64,000 nucleotides of DNA. Origin: JAMXLO01 sp036265005. Its GTDB lineage: Bacteria > Pseudomonadota > Alphaproteobacteria > Acetobacterales > Acetobacteraceae. A program made the translations under genes and the position numbers. Where the stretch lies: the NCBI GenBank assembly GCA_036265005.1, contig DATAPW010000390.1, positions 1-64,000 on the forward strand. Reading direction: 5' to 3'. Shown here piece after piece: positions 63,064-64,000 of this stretch. The notes beneath the pieces were generated by a model. The model did no database searches. It was given only the letters and a program-made list of their open reading frames with translations, and was not told the origin of the DNA. Numbering within the stretch: position 1 is the first letter of the stretch; every line of letters starts with the position of its first letter.

Positions 63064-64000
63064 TCAGTCCCAACCGCTTGGCGGCACAAATCCCTGCCAT
63101 GCCTTCTCCAGAAGCCGGGCAAGCTGGATCGTGCCTCGGTCGCCGTATTGCGGTCCGACGATCTGCACGCCGACCGGCAGGCCCGAGGGTGCGAAACCAA
63201 GTGGCGCGACAGTGGCCGGCAGCAGGTAGAAGCCCGAGATACCCGCCCAGAACATCTGGTCGGTCGCCGGCACGCGATGCCCGTTCAGCGGGATCGTGCG
63301 TTCCCAGCGCTCGCCTGCATGGTCATGCGGTACCGCGGGACTGGCGGCGGCCGGGCACAGGAACACGTCCCAATCCTGAAAGAACGCCGCCCAGGCACGA
63401 CGCATGCGTTGCCGCGTCTCGTTGCCGATGATGAAGTCGCGATGCGTCATGCTGATGCCGCGTGCCATCATCGCGTAATAGCTCTCGTCGCCGTTCGGCA
63501 ACCGCGCCGCTTCGTTGCGCCAGTGTCGCATGCCGGCGGCATCGGTGCGCCCACTGGTGGTGGCGCGCAGCAGTTCGATGAACAGGCGATGGCCCTCGGC
63601 CAGGTCGAAATCCGGCCGCGCCGTCAGGCTCACCTTGGCGCCCTGCCGGCGTAGGAAGGTCGCAAGTTCATCGAGCCTGCCGGTGATCGAGGCATCGACC
63701 TCCGACAGCGGATGGTCGGTCATCACCGCGACGCGCAGTCCCTTGAATGCCGCCTGTCGCGGCGGCGGCAGGTTGAGCCGCCAACCGGTTTCGATCGGCT
63801 CCGGGCCGGCCATCACGTCGAGCGCAACGGCCAGGTCGTCGGCCGACCGCGCCAGCGGACCGATCACCGAAATGTCCGACTGCGCGACATTGCCGTTCAG
63901 CGAATGGCCCAGCGGCGGGCAGATGCCCCAGGTCGGCTTGTGGCCATAGACGCCGCAGTAATGCGCCGGATTGCGGATCGATGAACCGATGTCGCTGCCG
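63064..64000 (-). CDS. Amidase signature family protein (5' end outside window)
   Basis: The reading frame is open to the window edge, so only the C-terminal 312 residues are seen. The amidase signature GSDIGSSIRNPAHYCGVYGH is complete and holds the catalytic cis-Ser and nucleophilic Ser; the Lys is expected upstream. KPTWGICPP and DISVIGPLARSADDLAVAL follow, as usual. It hydrolyses a C-N amide bond; substrate unknown. First visible gene of the amidase / binding-protein / lactonase-like cluster. Confidence 0.9.
   Translation of the reverse strand, partial: GSDIGSSIRNPAHYCGVYGHKPTWGICPPLGHSLNGNVAQSDISVIGPLARSADDLAVALDVMAGPEPIETGWRLNLPPPRQAAFKGLRVAVMTDHPLSEVDASITGRLDELATFLRRQGAKVSLTARPDFDLAEGHRLFIELLRATTSGRTDAAGMRHWRNEAARLPNGDESYYAMMARGISMTHRDFIIGNETRQRMRRAWAAFFQDWDVFLCPAAASPAVPHDHAGERWERTIPLNGHRVPATDQMFWAGISGFYLLPATVAPLGFAPSGLPVGVQIVGPQYGDRGTIQLARLLEKAWQGFVPPSGWD

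Overview
The window is about 64 kb of high-G+C DNA, densely packed on both strands. It has the look of an alphaproteobacterial chromosome, most probably Rhodospirillales/Acetobacteraceae. The support for this is the gene content and order: a priA / fsa / DUF484 / xerC block, sdhCDAB, mdh-sucCD and sucAB-lpd TCA blocks, a DUF2852 protein and a PEP-CTERM protein. The placement is an inference from gene order, not from a search. I saw no rRNA, tRNA, CRISPR array, prophage or insertion sequence.

Layout. 1-1.6 kb holds two permeases of a polyamine-type ABC importer, the first cut by the window edge. 1.8-4.1 kb has a formate/nitrite-type channel divergent from a tandem class III nucleotidyl cyclase that sits behind the stump of a glutathione S-transferase gene. 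4.3-9.2 kb is a housekeeping block (priA, fsa, DUF484, xerC, cupin). 9.4-16.3 kb is accessory metabolism: a tannase-family esterase, an LLM flavin oxidoreductase, a pyruvate-oxidase-like ThDP enzyme, an Asp/Glu racemase relative and a PEP-CTERM secreted protein. 17-20 kb includes a nitrilase-family amidase coupled to NAD kinase, with small proteins around them. 20.4-24.8 kb has a PhnW-like aminotransferase, fhs and asd. 25-28.6 kb is sdhCDAB. 28.7-38.2 kb is an accessory stretch: a Met-rich secreted protein, a 2OG-Fe oxygenase, zapE, a Tat-exported bicupin, a thiolase/acyl-CoA-ligase pair and a glutamine-synthetase-like/Rieske-oxygenase pair. 38.9-42.0 kb is mdh-sucC-sucD. 42.1-51.7 kb is a second accessory stretch: a peptide-type substrate-binding protein with a divergent TetR, an Asp-zincin metallopeptidase, DUF2852, a YkgJ-type cysteine-cluster protein and an RND efflux pair. 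52.2-57.9 kb is sucA-sucB-lpd, followed by pdxA-pdxJ and an NTF2-like gene. 60.2-64 kb has an SMP-30-like protein, another substrate-binding protein and an amidase cut by the window edge.

How it fits together. The three TCA blocks encode succinate dehydrogenase, malate dehydrogenase, succinyl-CoA synthetase and all three components of the 2-oxoglutarate dehydrogenase complex. They lie on the same strand and are separated by two roughly 10-kb accessory stretches carrying catabolic, uptake and efflux genes. Several families of palindromic intergenic repeats (called A to E here) fill many gaps, including the mdh/sucC, sucB/lpd and lpd/pdxA junctions.

Most interesting points: the translationally coupled glutamine-synthetase-like/Rieske pair, which recalls gamma-glutamylation-primed amine oxidation; the tandem cyclase behind a GST remnant; a perfect 16-bp inverted repeat upstream of the thiolase; an Asp-zincin peptidase with no visible signal peptide; a bicupin with an altered oxalate-decarboxylase lid; and a palindrome that supplies the pdxA ribosome-binding site. 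None of these alone proves a new system.
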